A DNA stretch of 64,000 nucleotides from Thermus oshimai DSM 12092 (GTDB lineage Bacteria > Deinococcota > Deinococci > Deinococcales > Thermaceae). The notes under the pieces were generated by a model. It was not told the origin of the DNA, ran no database searches, and saw nothing but the letters and a program-made list of their open reading frames with translations. This document shows, piece by piece, positions 52,582 through 59,980 of this stretch. The translations under genes and the position numbers were made by a program. The DNA is taken from assembly GCF_000373145.1 (NCBI RefSeq), contig NZ_KB890620.1, positions 62,001-126,000 on the forward strand, read 5' to 3'. How positions within the stretch are numbered: position 1 is the first letter of the stretch; the number at the start of each line of letters is the position of its first letter.

Positions 52582-53574
52582 ATGGGGGTGGTCGGGCGCC
52601 CCGCCCCGCCCGCCCCGAAAGGCCCAGGCGGCCACCAGGGTGGTGAGGGGCACCGCCAAAAGAAGCCCCAAGGAGCCCAGGAGCATGGCCACGATCTCCG
52701 CGGCAAAGGGCTCGGTGTTGAGGAGGAAGCGCCAGGGGGTGGGGTCCTTGGTGAGGAGGAGGAAAAGGGGCAGGCTGCCCGCGCTGTAGGCCAGGACCAG
52801 GGTGTTCACCAGGCTCCCCATGTGGTCGTAGCCCACCTCCATGGCCCGGCGGTAGAGGAGGCGGAAGGGGGCCTTGGGGTCCGCGTGGGCCAGGGCCTGG
52901 ACCACGGCGGCCTGGGTCACGGTGACGTCGGTCAGCGCCCCCAAGGCCCCCACCACCACCCCCGCCAGGTACAGGGCCAGGAGGTCCACCCCGCCCCACT
53001 GGTGGAGGAGGAGGGCCTCCTCCGAAGCCAGGCCGGTAAAGCCCAGGGCCCGCACGAAGAAAAGGGCCAGGAGGAGGACCACGAAGGCGGAAAGGAGGGT
53101 GCCCAAAAAGGCCGCGGTGGTCTTCCGGTTCACCCCGTGGACCAGGTAGACGGTGAGGAGGAGCACCCCCAGGCTCCCCAAGAGGGCGTAGAGGAGAGGG
53201 TTCCCCCCATGGGCCAAGTGGGGCACCACCCAGAGGACCAGGACGAGAAGGCTTAAGAAGGTGCCGAGAAGCCCCCGCACCCCCTTCCCCCGGGCCAGGA
53301 GGGCGGCCAGGAGGGCGAAGAGGGCGAAAAGGGCAAGGAGGGCCGGCATCCGGTCGGGCTCCGTGAGGTAGAGGCGCCCTCCCTCCTCGTAGAGCACAGC
53401 CCGCATCCCCGGGGCGAACCCCCCGCCCCCCTGGGGCAGGAGGGCCTCCCGCACCTCCGCGCCCACCTGGACCCGGGCGGTGCCGGAAAGGGGGTCCACC
53501 TCCAGCACCCGCCCCACCAGGTAGCCCTGGGCCAGGGCCAGCCCCAAAAGGAGGAAGAGGACCACCGCGCGCAT
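52573..53574 (-). CDS. YibE/F-family membrane protein
   Basis: 333 residues. An N-terminal signal/anchor (MRAVVLFLLLGLALAQG), a short soluble beta domain to about residue 70, then about seven or eight transmembrane helices with family segments GALGALTDVTVTQAAVVQAL, YDHMGSLVNTLVLAYSAGSLPL and FAAEIVAMLLGSLGLLLAVPLTT. The function is unknown; YibE/F proteins are predicted membrane components sometimes linked to transport. The C-terminus ends in a His-rich DHPHPH. ATG 53574 is preferred over GTG 53583. Divergent from a Fur-family gene. Confidence 0.88.
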   Translation of the reverse strand: MRAVVLFLLLGLALAQGYLVGRVLEVDPLSGTARVQVGAEVREALLPQGGGGFAPGMRAVLYEEGGRLYLTEPDRMPALLALFALFALLAALLARGKGVRGLLGTFLSLLVLVLWVVPHLAHGGNPLLYALLGSLGVLLLTVYLVHGVNRKTTAAFLGTLLSAFVVLLLALFFVRALGFTGLASEEALLLHQWGGVDLLALYLAGVVVGALGALTDVTVTQAAVVQALAHADPKAPFRLLYRRAMEVGYDHMGSLVNTLVLAYSAGSLPLFLLLTKDPTPWRFLLNTEPFAAEIVAMLLGSLGLLLAVPLTTLVAAWAFRGGRGGAPDHPHPH

Positions 53575-53626
53575 GCCCCCCACTTTGCCAGCCCGGGGAT
53601 TAGAGGAGATGAAAACCCCTTCTCAC

Positions 53627-53635
53627 TGGTATCCT
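53627..53635 (+). promoter_or_regulatory. Extended -10 of the Fur-family gene, leaderless type
   Basis: TGG-TATCCT ends 7 nt before the ATG at 53643, in the 68-bp divergent gap with yibE/F. Confidence 0.5.
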
Positions 53636-53642
53636 GGAAGCG

Positions 53643-54011
53643 ATGGAACGCTCCACCCGCCAACGCCGGGCCATCCGGGAGGCCTTCCTGGAGGCGGGCC
53701 GCCCCCTCTCCCCCCAGGAGGTCTTGGACCTGGCCAGGAGAAGGGTCCCCAGCCTGGGCCTGGCCACCGTGTACCGCAACCTGAAGGCCCTCCTGGAAGA
53801 GGGCTTCCTGGCCCCGGTCCACCTCCCGGGGGAACCCCCCCGGTACGAGCCCGCAGGGCGGGGGCACCACCACCACTTCCACTGCCGGGTCTGCGGCCGG
53901 GTCTTTGAGCTTCCGGGGTGCGCCCTCGAGGCCGAAGCCCACCTCCCCCCCGGCTTCCGCCCCGAGGGGCACGAGGTCACGGTCTACGGGCGCTGCCCCG
54001 ACTGCCCCTAA
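53643..54011 (+). CDS. Fur-family transcriptional regulator
   Basis: A 122-residue metal- or peroxide-responsive repressor. Winged helix with recognition segment GLATVYRNLKALLEEGFL (38-55), histidine cluster GRGHHHHFHCRVCG (H75-H78, H80) as the regulatory metal site, and structural zinc cysteines C81, C84, C118 and C121. The HHHHFHC pattern resembles PerR/Zur-like members, so the metal cannot be assigned. Divergent from yibE/F, which makes that gene a candidate target. Confidence 0.9.
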   Translation: MERSTRQRRAIREAFLEAGRPLSPQEVLDLARRRVPSLGLATVYRNLKALLEEGFLAPVHLPGEPPRYEPAGRGHHHHFHCRVCGRVFELPGCALEAEAHLPPGFRPEGHEVTVYGRCPDCP

Positions 54012-54409
54012 TCCAGGGCGTAGCGGGCCCGGGCCTCCTTGAGGCTCCAGCGGACCTCCTCCAGGGCCCCGTCAAAGCGGAGGAGGGCGGCCAGGCGGGA
54101 TCGGGAGTACACCCGGTGGGGCTCTTTGGGGATGAAGGCGGTGACGATGTCCACCCGCCTGGGCGGGGTGTAGTCCAGGACCACGTGGAGGGGCAGCCTG
54201 AGCCTCGGGGGGAAGACCATGTACCCCAGGACCAGCATCCGCCCGTCCTCGGGGTAGATGGCCAGCTCCCGGCCCCATTCCAGAGCCTTCAGGACATCCA
54301 GCTCCGTGAACCCCTCCTGGAGCATGTGCTTGGCCACGTGGGGGCCAAGCCGGTAGCGGCCTTCCTTGAGGTGGGGGAGGAGGTCTTCCAGGCGGCGAAG
54401 CTTCTTCAT
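54008..54409 (-). CDS. DUF4258-like protein
   Basis: 133 residues. The pattern HVAKHMLQEGFTELDVLKALEWG then LAIYPEDGRMLVLGYM, LPLHVVLDY and VDIVTAFIPKEP resembles DUF4258 (H.A..RM...G....DV...L..G...Y...) with its histidine, PLHVV and V..Y/F.P motifs, a RelE-related fold found in toxin-like proteins. No antitoxin-sized gene is adjacent, so it is probably not a simple toxin-antitoxin unit. AAAGGGGGG precedes the ATG. It overlaps the convergent fur gene by 4 nt. Confidence 0.65.
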   Translation of the reverse strand: MKKLRRLEDLLPHLKEGRYRLGPHVAKHMLQEGFTELDVLKALEWGRELAIYPEDGRMLVLGYMVFPPRLRLPLHVVLDYTPPRRVDIVTAFIPKEPHRVYSRSRLAALLRFDGALEEVRWSLKEARARYALD

Positions 54410-54471
54410 GGAACCCCCCTTTGACCCCCAGTCTAGCCGAGCCCCCCTGGGGGAAAAGGCGCTTGGCCCAC

Positions 54472-55089
54472 TTAGCGGTAGGGCCCCAGGGCCTTGGGGC
54501 CCTTAAGGGCGATGAAGGCCCCGTACACCCTCTCCGCCCCGGCCTCCAAAAGGGCCTCCTCCGCCCTCAAGAAGGTGGCCCCGCTGGTGAGGACATCGTC
54601 CACCAGAAGCCAGGCCCCCTCTACCCGCCCCCTTGGGCGGAAGAGCCCTTCCGGGAGGCGGGCCCGCGCCCTTCCCCTCACCAGGGGGCGGCTTGGGGCG
54701 TAGCGGGCCCGGTAGAGCACCGGGCGGTAGAGAAGGCCTAGGCGCGCCGCCAGGGCCCGGGCCAGGAGGTCCGGGGGGTTATACCCCCTTCGGAGAAGGC
54801 GGGGAAGGAGGGTGGGAACCGCGGTGACCCCCTTTAGGGGCCAGCCCGCCTCCTCCACCCCCAGGGCCAGGGCCTCCGCCAGAATAGGGGCCAGGCCCCA
54901 CCGCCCCCCGTACTTCAGGGCCCGCACCAGGCCCCCCACCCGGCCGTAAAGGCCCAGGTAGACGAAGCGGTCCGTGCGGAAAGGCCTCAAGCTCCCTCGG
55001 CAGAGGGTGCAGAGCAGGGGGCGGTCCAAGGGGCCCCCGCACCCCGGGCACCGGTGCCCCAATAGCGCCTCAAGAAAGGCCCAGGGCAC
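54472..55089 (-). CDS. comF: ComF-family phosphoribosyltransferase-like protein
   Basis: About 205 residues. An N-terminal zinc-finger-like pair of CxxC (CPGC, CTLC) and a C-terminal phosphoribosyltransferase domain with the PRPP loop WLLVDDVLTSGATFLRAEEAL. ComF is needed for natural transformation in Bacillus, Haemophilus and Thermus, consistent with the high competence of this genus. I choose GTG 55089 (GAGG 9 nt upstream), overlapping mtnA by 20 nt; TTG 55107 is an alternative. Confidence 0.9.
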   Translation of the reverse strand: MPWAFLEALLGHRCPGCGGPLDRPLLCTLCRGSLRPFRTDRFVYLGLYGRVGGLVRALKYGGRWGLAPILAEALALGVEEAGWPLKGVTAVPTLLPRLLRRGYNPPDLLARALAARLGLLYRPVLYRARYAPSRPLVRGRARARLPEGLFRPRGRVEGAWLLVDDVLTSGATFLRAEEALLEAGAERVYGAFIALKGPKALGPYR

Positions 55090-56059
55090 GGCGGAGGGCC
55101 TCGCCAAAGGGGGGGTAAAGCACCCCCTTTTCCGTGATGATCCCCGTGAGGTAGCGGTGGGGGGTCACGTCAAAGGCGGGGTGGTAGGCGGGAAAGCCCT
55201 CGGGGGCGATGGGAAGGCCCCGGAGGTGGGTCACCTCCTCGGCGGGGCGCTCCTCTATGGGGATGCCCTCCCCGCTTTCAAGCTTTGGGTCCACGGAGGA
55301 AAGGGGAAGCGCGGCGTAGAAGGGAATCCCGTGGTGGTGGGCCAGGACGGCCAGGGCGTAGGTGCCGATCTTGTTGGCGAAGTCCCCGTTTAGGGCCATG
55401 CGGTCCACCCCCACGATCACCGCGTCCACCTGTCCCCTCGCCATGAGGAAGCCCGCCATGTTGTCCGCGATGAGGGTGGCGGGGACCCCGGCTTTCATGA
55501 GCTCAAAGGCGGTGAGCCGGGCCCCCTGGAGGTAGGGCCTCGTCTCGTCCACCCAGACGTGGCGCACAAGGCCCCGGCGGTGGGCCTCGAGGATGGCCCC
55601 CAAAGCGGTGCCGTACCCCCCGGTGGCGAGGGGTCCGGTGTTGCAGTGGGTGAGGACCTGGCCCCTTAAGACCTCCGCCCCGTGGCGGCTAATCGCCGCT
55701 TCCGTCTCCTCCACCTCCCGCCAGAGGGCGTAGGCCCCCTCAAGGGTCCCCTCCAGGCTCCCCCAGTGGGGCCGGAGGCGGTCTAAGGCGTGGAAGAGGT
55801 TCACCGCCGTGGGGCGGCTCGCCCGGAGGAGCCGGTCCGCCTCCTCGGGATCCTCCCCGGAAAGGTGGGCCAGGACCATGCCGAAGGCCGCGGAAACCCC
55901 GATGGCCGGGGCCCCCCGCACCACCATGGCCCGGATGGCCTCGGCCATCCCCTTGGCCGTGCGCACCGGGACCCAGACCTCCTCCTGGGGCAGGCGCCGT
56001 TGGTCCAGGAGCCAGAACACCCCCTCTTCCCGGTCAAAGCGGAAGGGCAGAAGCCTCAT
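55070..56059 (-). CDS. mtnA: S-methyl-5-thioribose-1-phosphate isomerase
   Basis: A 329-residue methionine-salvage enzyme converting MTR-1-P to MTRu-1-P. RGAPAIGVSAAFG near 49-60, catalytic C139 in THCNTGPLATGGYGTALG, and D218 in VGVDRMALNGDFANKIGT are the family signatures. The start is ATG 56059; the long in-frame extension overlaps pxpA antisense-like sequence and is discarded. A TACCTT -10 lies 6 nt upstream. Confidence 0.95.
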   Translation of the reverse strand: MRLLPFRFDREEGVFWLLDQRRLPQEEVWVPVRTAKGMAEAIRAMVVRGAPAIGVSAAFGMVLAHLSGEDPEEADRLLRASRPTAVNLFHALDRLRPHWGSLEGTLEGAYALWREVEETEAAISRHGAEVLRGQVLTHCNTGPLATGGYGTALGAILEAHRRGLVRHVWVDETRPYLQGARLTAFELMKAGVPATLIADNMAGFLMARGQVDAVIVGVDRMALNGDFANKIGTYALAVLAHHHGIPFYAALPLSSVDPKLESGEGIPIEERPAEEVTHLRGLPIAPEGFPAYHPAFDVTPHRYLTGIITEKGVLYPPFGEALRRALGLS

Positions 56060-56065
56060 GCCCCT

Positions 56066-56071
56066 AAGGTA
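56066..56071 (-). promoter_or_regulatory. -10 element of mtnA, leaderless type
   Basis: TACCTT on the minus strand ends 6 nt before the ATG at 56059. It supports the short start. Confidence 0.5.
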
Positions 56072-56150
56072 CCCCACCCCAGCACCCTCCCCGTGGAAAA
56101 ACCCCCACCCAGGGGAAGAAGGCAGCCTAAAGGCCCTTCCCTTGGGGCGC

Positions 56151-56903
56151 TTAGAAAGCCCGGATCTCCACCCCGTGGGCCAAAAGGGCCTCCCGCACCG
56201 CCCGCACCACCAGGGGGGCGTTGGGGTTATCCCCGTGGATGCAAAGGGTTTCCGCCCGCACCTCCACCTCCCCCCCGTCCAGGGCCTCCACCCTCCCCTC
56301 CAGGACCATGCGCACCGCCCGCCGGGCGGCCTCCTCGGGGTCGGTGATCCAGCTTCCCGGCATGGAGCGGGGGGCAAGCTGGCCGTTTTTCAGGTAGGCC
56401 CGTTCGGGAAAGGCCTCCAGGACCACCCTAAGCCCCAAGGCCCGGGCCTCCTCCTCGTAGACCGTGCCCGGGAGGACCACCAGGGGCAGGGCGGGGTCAA
56501 AGGCCCGCACCGCCTCGGCGATGGCCCGGGCCGTCTCCCGGTCCCGGCAGGCCTTGAGGTAGAGGGCCCCGTGGGGCTTCACGTGGTGGAGGGAAAGGCC
56601 CTCCGCCTTGAGGAGGGCGGAAAGGGCCCCGATCTGGTAGAGAACGTCCGCGTAGACCTCCTCCGGGCTTAAGGCCATCTCCCGCCGGCCGAAGCCCACC
56701 AGGTCGGGAAAGCCGGGGTGGGCCCCCACCTGGACCCCATGGGCCTTGGCCAGGCGCAGGGCCTCGAGGATGCGCGTGGGGCTTCCCCCGTGGAAGCCGC
56801 AGGCCAGGTTGGCCGAGGTGATGTGGGGGAAGACCTCCCGGTCGTGCCCGTAAAGGAAGGCCCCGTAGGACTCCCCCGCGTCCGCGTTCAGGTCCACCCG
56901 CAT
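56151..56903 (-). CDS. pxpA: 5-oxoprolinase subunit A (LamB/YcsF family)
   Basis: 250 residues. MRVDLNADAGESYG at the start, SANLACGFHGG, GAHPGFPDLVGFGRR, HVKPHGALY and LCIHGDNPNAP define PxpA, the polydeacetylase-like subunit of the prokaryotic 5-oxoprolinase that opens pyroglutamate. PxpB and PxpC are not adjacent here. I use ATG 56903, the conserved N-terminus, over GTG 56912. TAGGGT overlapping the upstream dipeptidase stop lies 7 nt before the ATG. Confidence 0.93.
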   Translation of the reverse strand: MRVDLNADAGESYGAFLYGHDREVFPHITSANLACGFHGGSPTRILEALRLAKAHGVQVGAHPGFPDLVGFGRREMALSPEEVYADVLYQIGALSALLKAEGLSLHHVKPHGALYLKACRDRETARAIAEAVRAFDPALPLVVLPGTVYEEEARALGLRVVLEAFPERAYLKNGQLAPRSMPGSWITDPEEAARRAVRMVLEGRVEALDGGEVEVRAETLCIHGDNPNAPLVVRAVREALLAHGVEIRAF

Positions 56904-56913
56904 GTCCCCCACC

Positions 56914-57867
56914 CTAAAGCCAAGAGGAAAGCCAGCGCAACCAGTTCCCCCCGAGGAAGGCCTCGTCCCCCAGGCGCTTCAGGTCCCCATGGCCCTCGAG
57001 GCCCAAGGGCACGCTCTCCAGGCCGAACCCCCCGTCCCAGTCCGAGCCCAAGCCCACCCCCTCCCGCCCCAGGAGGCCCTCCGCGTAGGCCTTGTGCTCC
57101 AGAAAGCGGGCTAGAGGCAGGCGGGGCATCCCCCTTTTCCAACCCGCATCCAGGAAGGCGTTGAAAGGGACGAGGCCCAGCACCCCGCCCCGCGCCCTAA
57201 GGGCAAGGAGCATCCCGTCGGAGAGGTTTCTCGGCGTGGGAGCGAGGGCGCGGGGGTTGGCGTGGCTCACCAGCACCGGCCCCTCGTACCGCTCCAAGGC
57301 CTGGAAGAAGGCCTCGTCCGCAAGGTGGGATAGGTCCAGGGCCACCCCGAGCTCCTCCATCTTGAGGAGGAGGGCCTCCCCCATGGGGGTGAGGGGGCCA
57401 GGGTGGGCGTTTCCCCCGGCGTAGGGGCTCCCCGTGGCCCAGGCGGGGCCGAGAAGGCGCACCCCTTCCCGGTAAAGGTCCTCCAGGGCCTCCGGCTCCG
57501 GGAGGGGGTGGGCCCCTTCCAGGAGGAGGACCAGGCCCAGAACCCCGTCCCTGGGGTAGGCCTCGAGGTGGCACTTCAGGTCCTCCCCGTCCCGGAGGAG
57601 GCGCACCAGGCCCCTTTCCTCCCAGGCCCGGTACAGGGCCACTTGGCGCCGGGCCTCCTCCCAAAGCCGGCCCGCGTGGGCCTTGGGGTCCACGAACACC
57701 GTGGCGAAGGCCAAGCCCACCCCCGCTTCCTTCAAGGCGGGGAGGGTCACCATGGGGGTTTCCTCCCCCTCTCCCTTCCTCTGCCGGAGCTGGGAAAGGG
57801 GGAGGGTGAGGTCCCGCCCCAGGTCCAACGCGTTATAGGCCAGGTCTAGGTGGGCGTCCACCATCAT
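56914..57867 (-). CDS. M19-family membrane-dipeptidase-like protein
   Basis: 317 residues with the amidohydrolase metal motif DAHLD at the N-terminus, the bridging-glutamate region VLLLEGAHPL, LDLSHLADEAF, VSHANPRAL and GLGSDWDGG, all typical of peptidase M19 (renal dipeptidase family, dinuclear zinc). No signal peptide, so it is cytosolic; the likely substrates are dipeptides. It overlaps the aldose dehydrogenase stop by 4 nt (ATGA). Followed closely by pxpA, which suggests peptide and pyroglutamate recycling. Confidence 0.92.
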   Translation of the reverse strand: MMVDAHLDLAYNALDLGRDLTLPLSQLRQRKGEGEETPMVTLPALKEAGVGLAFATVFVDPKAHAGRLWEEARRQVALYRAWEERGLVRLLRDGEDLKCHLEAYPRDGVLGLVLLLEGAHPLPEPEALEDLYREGVRLLGPAWATGSPYAGGNAHPGPLTPMGEALLLKMEELGVALDLSHLADEAFFQALERYEGPVLVSHANPRALAPTPRNLSDGMLLALRARGGVLGLVPFNAFLDAGWKRGMPRLPLARFLEHKAYAEGLLGREGVGLGSDWDGGFGLESVPLGLEGHGDLKRLGDEAFLGGNWLRWLSSWL

Positions 57868-58922
57868 AGGAGCCTAAGGATCCGGTCGTCCCCCGGGCGC
57901 ACCCGGCCCCGGCCGTCCCGGTTGGAGGTGGTCACGTAAAGGGCCCCCTCGGGCCCCACCCGGACCTCCCGCAGGCGGCCAAAGCCCTCCAGGACCCGCT
58001 CCACCCGCGCCACCCGCCACCTTCCCTTGCCCCCTTCCAGCACCAGGCGCAAAAGGGCCTCGCCCCGGAGGCCCGCCACGTAAAGGGCCCCCCTCCAAAA
58101 GGCCAGGTTCCCCGGGGGGAAGCCCTCGGGCCAGAAGTAAAGGGGGTCCTGGAAGCGGGGGTCTCCTCCCCGCCCCACCACCTGGGGCCAGCCGTAGTTT
58201 TCCCCGGGAAGGATCAGGTTCACCTCGTCGTGGCCAAAGCCCTGCTCCCCGCTGGGCCCGTGCTCCGAGGCAAAGAGCTCCCCCGTCTCGGGGTGCCAGG
58301 CCAGGCCCTGGGGGTTGCGGTGGCCGTAGGAATAGATCTCGGGCCGCGCCCCCCTCTGGCCCAGGAAGGGGTTCCCCGGGGCGGGGGCCCCCTCGGGGGT
58401 GAGGCGGAGGATCTTGCCCCCTAAAGAGGCGAGGTCCTGGGCCAGGGCCCGCTCGTAGACCTCCCCCGTGGTCACGTAGAGCATCCCGTCGGGGCCGAAG
58501 GCGATGCGCCCCCCCGAGTGGAGGCCGTGGGGGCGGGCGGGGATCCCGTCCAGGATGACCCGCTCCAGAACCCCCCGGCTCCCCTCGTGGCGCAGGCGCA
58601 CCACCTGGTTCCTCAGGCCCCCCTCCTCCACGGTGCGGTAGGCGTAGACGTAGGGGGCCTCGGGAAAGCGGGGGTGGAGGGCGAGGCCTAAAAGGCCCGA
58701 CTCCCCCCGGGCGTAGACGGGAAGCTCCGCGTAGGGGGTAAGCCTTCCCCCTCGGAAAAGCCGGATCCGCCCCGGCCGCTCGGAGACCAGGAAGCCCCCG
58801 TCCGGGAGGAAGGCCAAGGCCCAGGGCGCCTCGAGGCCCCCCACCACCTCCTCCACCCGCCCCTGGGCCCGGGCCAGGGGCAGGGCCGCCAAGAGGGCGA
58901 GCACCCGCCTCCTTGAGAGCAT
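57864..58922 (-). CDS. PQQ-type soluble aldose sugar dehydrogenase
   Basis: 352 residues. An N-terminal signal peptide (LSRRRVLALLAALPLARAQ) and a six-bladed beta-propeller of the sGDH/YliI family: LEAPWALAFLPDGGFLVSERPGRIR, HPRFPEAPYVYAYRTVE, RPHGLHSGGRIAFGPDGMLYVTTG with the catalytic histidine, and GHRNPQGLAWHPETG. It oxidises aldoses in the periplasm if PQQ is available. It resembles the Thermus enzyme of known structure. Confidence 0.92.
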   Translation of the reverse strand: MLSRRRVLALLAALPLARAQGRVEEVVGGLEAPWALAFLPDGGFLVSERPGRIRLFRGGRLTPYAELPVYARGESGLLGLALHPRFPEAPYVYAYRTVEEGGLRNQVVRLRHEGSRGVLERVILDGIPARPHGLHSGGRIAFGPDGMLYVTTGEVYERALAQDLASLGGKILRLTPEGAPAPGNPFLGQRGARPEIYSYGHRNPQGLAWHPETGELFASEHGPSGEQGFGHDEVNLILPGENYGWPQVVGRGGDPRFQDPLYFWPEGFPPGNLAFWRGALYVAGLRGEALLRLVLEGGKGRWRVARVERVLEGFGRLREVRVGPEGALYVTTSNRDGRGRVRPGDDRILRLL

Positions 58923-58936
58923 GCCCTAAGGATACC

Positions 58937-59968
58937 CTAGGCCTTGGGGTCCAGGATGACCTTCACCCCCTGCCCCTTTTCCAAGAGGGCGAAGGCCTCC
59001 TGGTAGCGGCTTAGGGGCAGGCGGTGGGTGATGAGGGGGGTGAGGTCCACCCGGCCGGAGTAGACCAGGGCGGTGCCCTGCATCCAGGTCTGCCAGAGCC
59101 TGCGGCCGGCGATGCCGTAGGCGGTGATCCCCCGCATGACGAGCTCCCCCGCCAGGTCAAAGCGGATGGGGTCTGAGGGGATGCCGAGGATCCTGGCCTC
59201 CCCCCCGGGGATGAGGGCCTTCAGGCCCTGGTGGATGGCCGCCTCGTTCCCGGAAAACTCCAGGAGGACCTCCACCCCGCTTCCCGTAACCTGCCGCACC
59301 ACCTCCAGGAGGTCTTCCTCCAGAGGGTTCACCAAGCGGTCCGCGTAGGGGCGGGCGAAGCCCAAGCGGTAGGGGTTGGGGTCGGAGACCAGGATGGGGC
59401 CGGCCCCGCTGGCCCGGGCCACCATGGCCGCCATGAGGCCGATGGGCCCCGCTCCCGTAATGAGGACGCTCTTCCCCGAAACCCCGCTTCCCGCGTAGAC
59501 CGTGTGGACCGCGTTGCCAAAAGGCTCCAGGATGGCCGCCACCTCAAAGGGGAAGCCCTCCGGGTGGACCCAGGCGTTTTCCGCCGGGACGAGGGCGTAC
59601 TCGGCGAAGCCCCCGTCCCGGTCCACCCCCAGGATCTCCGTGTTCAGGCAGACGTGGTAGTGGCCCACCCGGCAGGCGGGGCAGGTATGGCAGACCACGT
59701 GGCTTTCCAGGCTCACCCGGTCCCCCACCTTGGGCCTTTTCACCCCCGGGCCCACCGCCTCCACCACCCCGCTGAACTCGTGCCCCAGGACCAAAGGCGG
59801 GCGGATCCGCCCCTGGGCCCAGGCGTCCCAGCGCCAGATGTGGAGATCGGTGCCGCAGATGCTGGCCGCCTCCACCCGCACCAGGATCTCCCCGGGGCCG
59901 GGCTCGGGCACGGGGCGTTCCACCAGGGTTAGGCCAGGGCTTCCTTCCAGTTTGGCGAGCGCGCGCAT
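58937..59968 (-). CDS. tdh: L-threonine 3-dehydrogenase (zinc MDR)
   Basis: A 343-residue medium-chain dehydrogenase. Catalytic zinc ligands C38 and H63/E64 ([17 protein letters not shown]), structural zinc C93, C96, C99 and C107, Rossmann loop [10 protein letters not shown] near 170, and a C-terminal region matching bacterial Tdh. It converts threonine to 2-amino-3-ketobutyrate with NAD. TAGGAT, overlapping the tamB stop, lies 9 nt before the ATG. Confidence 0.92.
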   Translation of the reverse strand: MRALAKLEGSPGLTLVERPVPEPGPGEILVRVEAASICGTDLHIWRWDAWAQGRIRPPLVLGHEFSGVVEAVGPGVKRPKVGDRVSLESHVVCHTCPACRVGHYHVCLNTEILGVDRDGGFAEYALVPAENAWVHPEGFPFEVAAILEPFGNAVHTVYAGSGVSGKSVLITGAGPIGLMAAMVARASGAGPILVSDPNPYRLGFARPYADRLVNPLEEDLLEVVRQVTGSGVEVLLEFSGNEAAIHQGLKALIPGGEARILGIPSDPIRFDLAGELVMRGITAYGIAGRRLWQTWMQGTALVYSGRVDLTPLITHRLPLSRYQEAFALLEKGQGVKVILDPKA

Positions 59969-59980
59969 ACCGGGGGCATC

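Noticed and set aside
51423-52706. 427-residue version of SbcD
   Set aside because: The extension lies in yibE/F coding sequence; MRLLHTADWHLG at 52544 is the universal Mre11/SbcD start.
55070-56377. 435-residue version of MtnA
   Set aside because: The 106 extra residues are Arg/Pro/Trp-rich out-of-frame sequence overlapping pxpA; MRLLPFRFD at 56059 is the family start.
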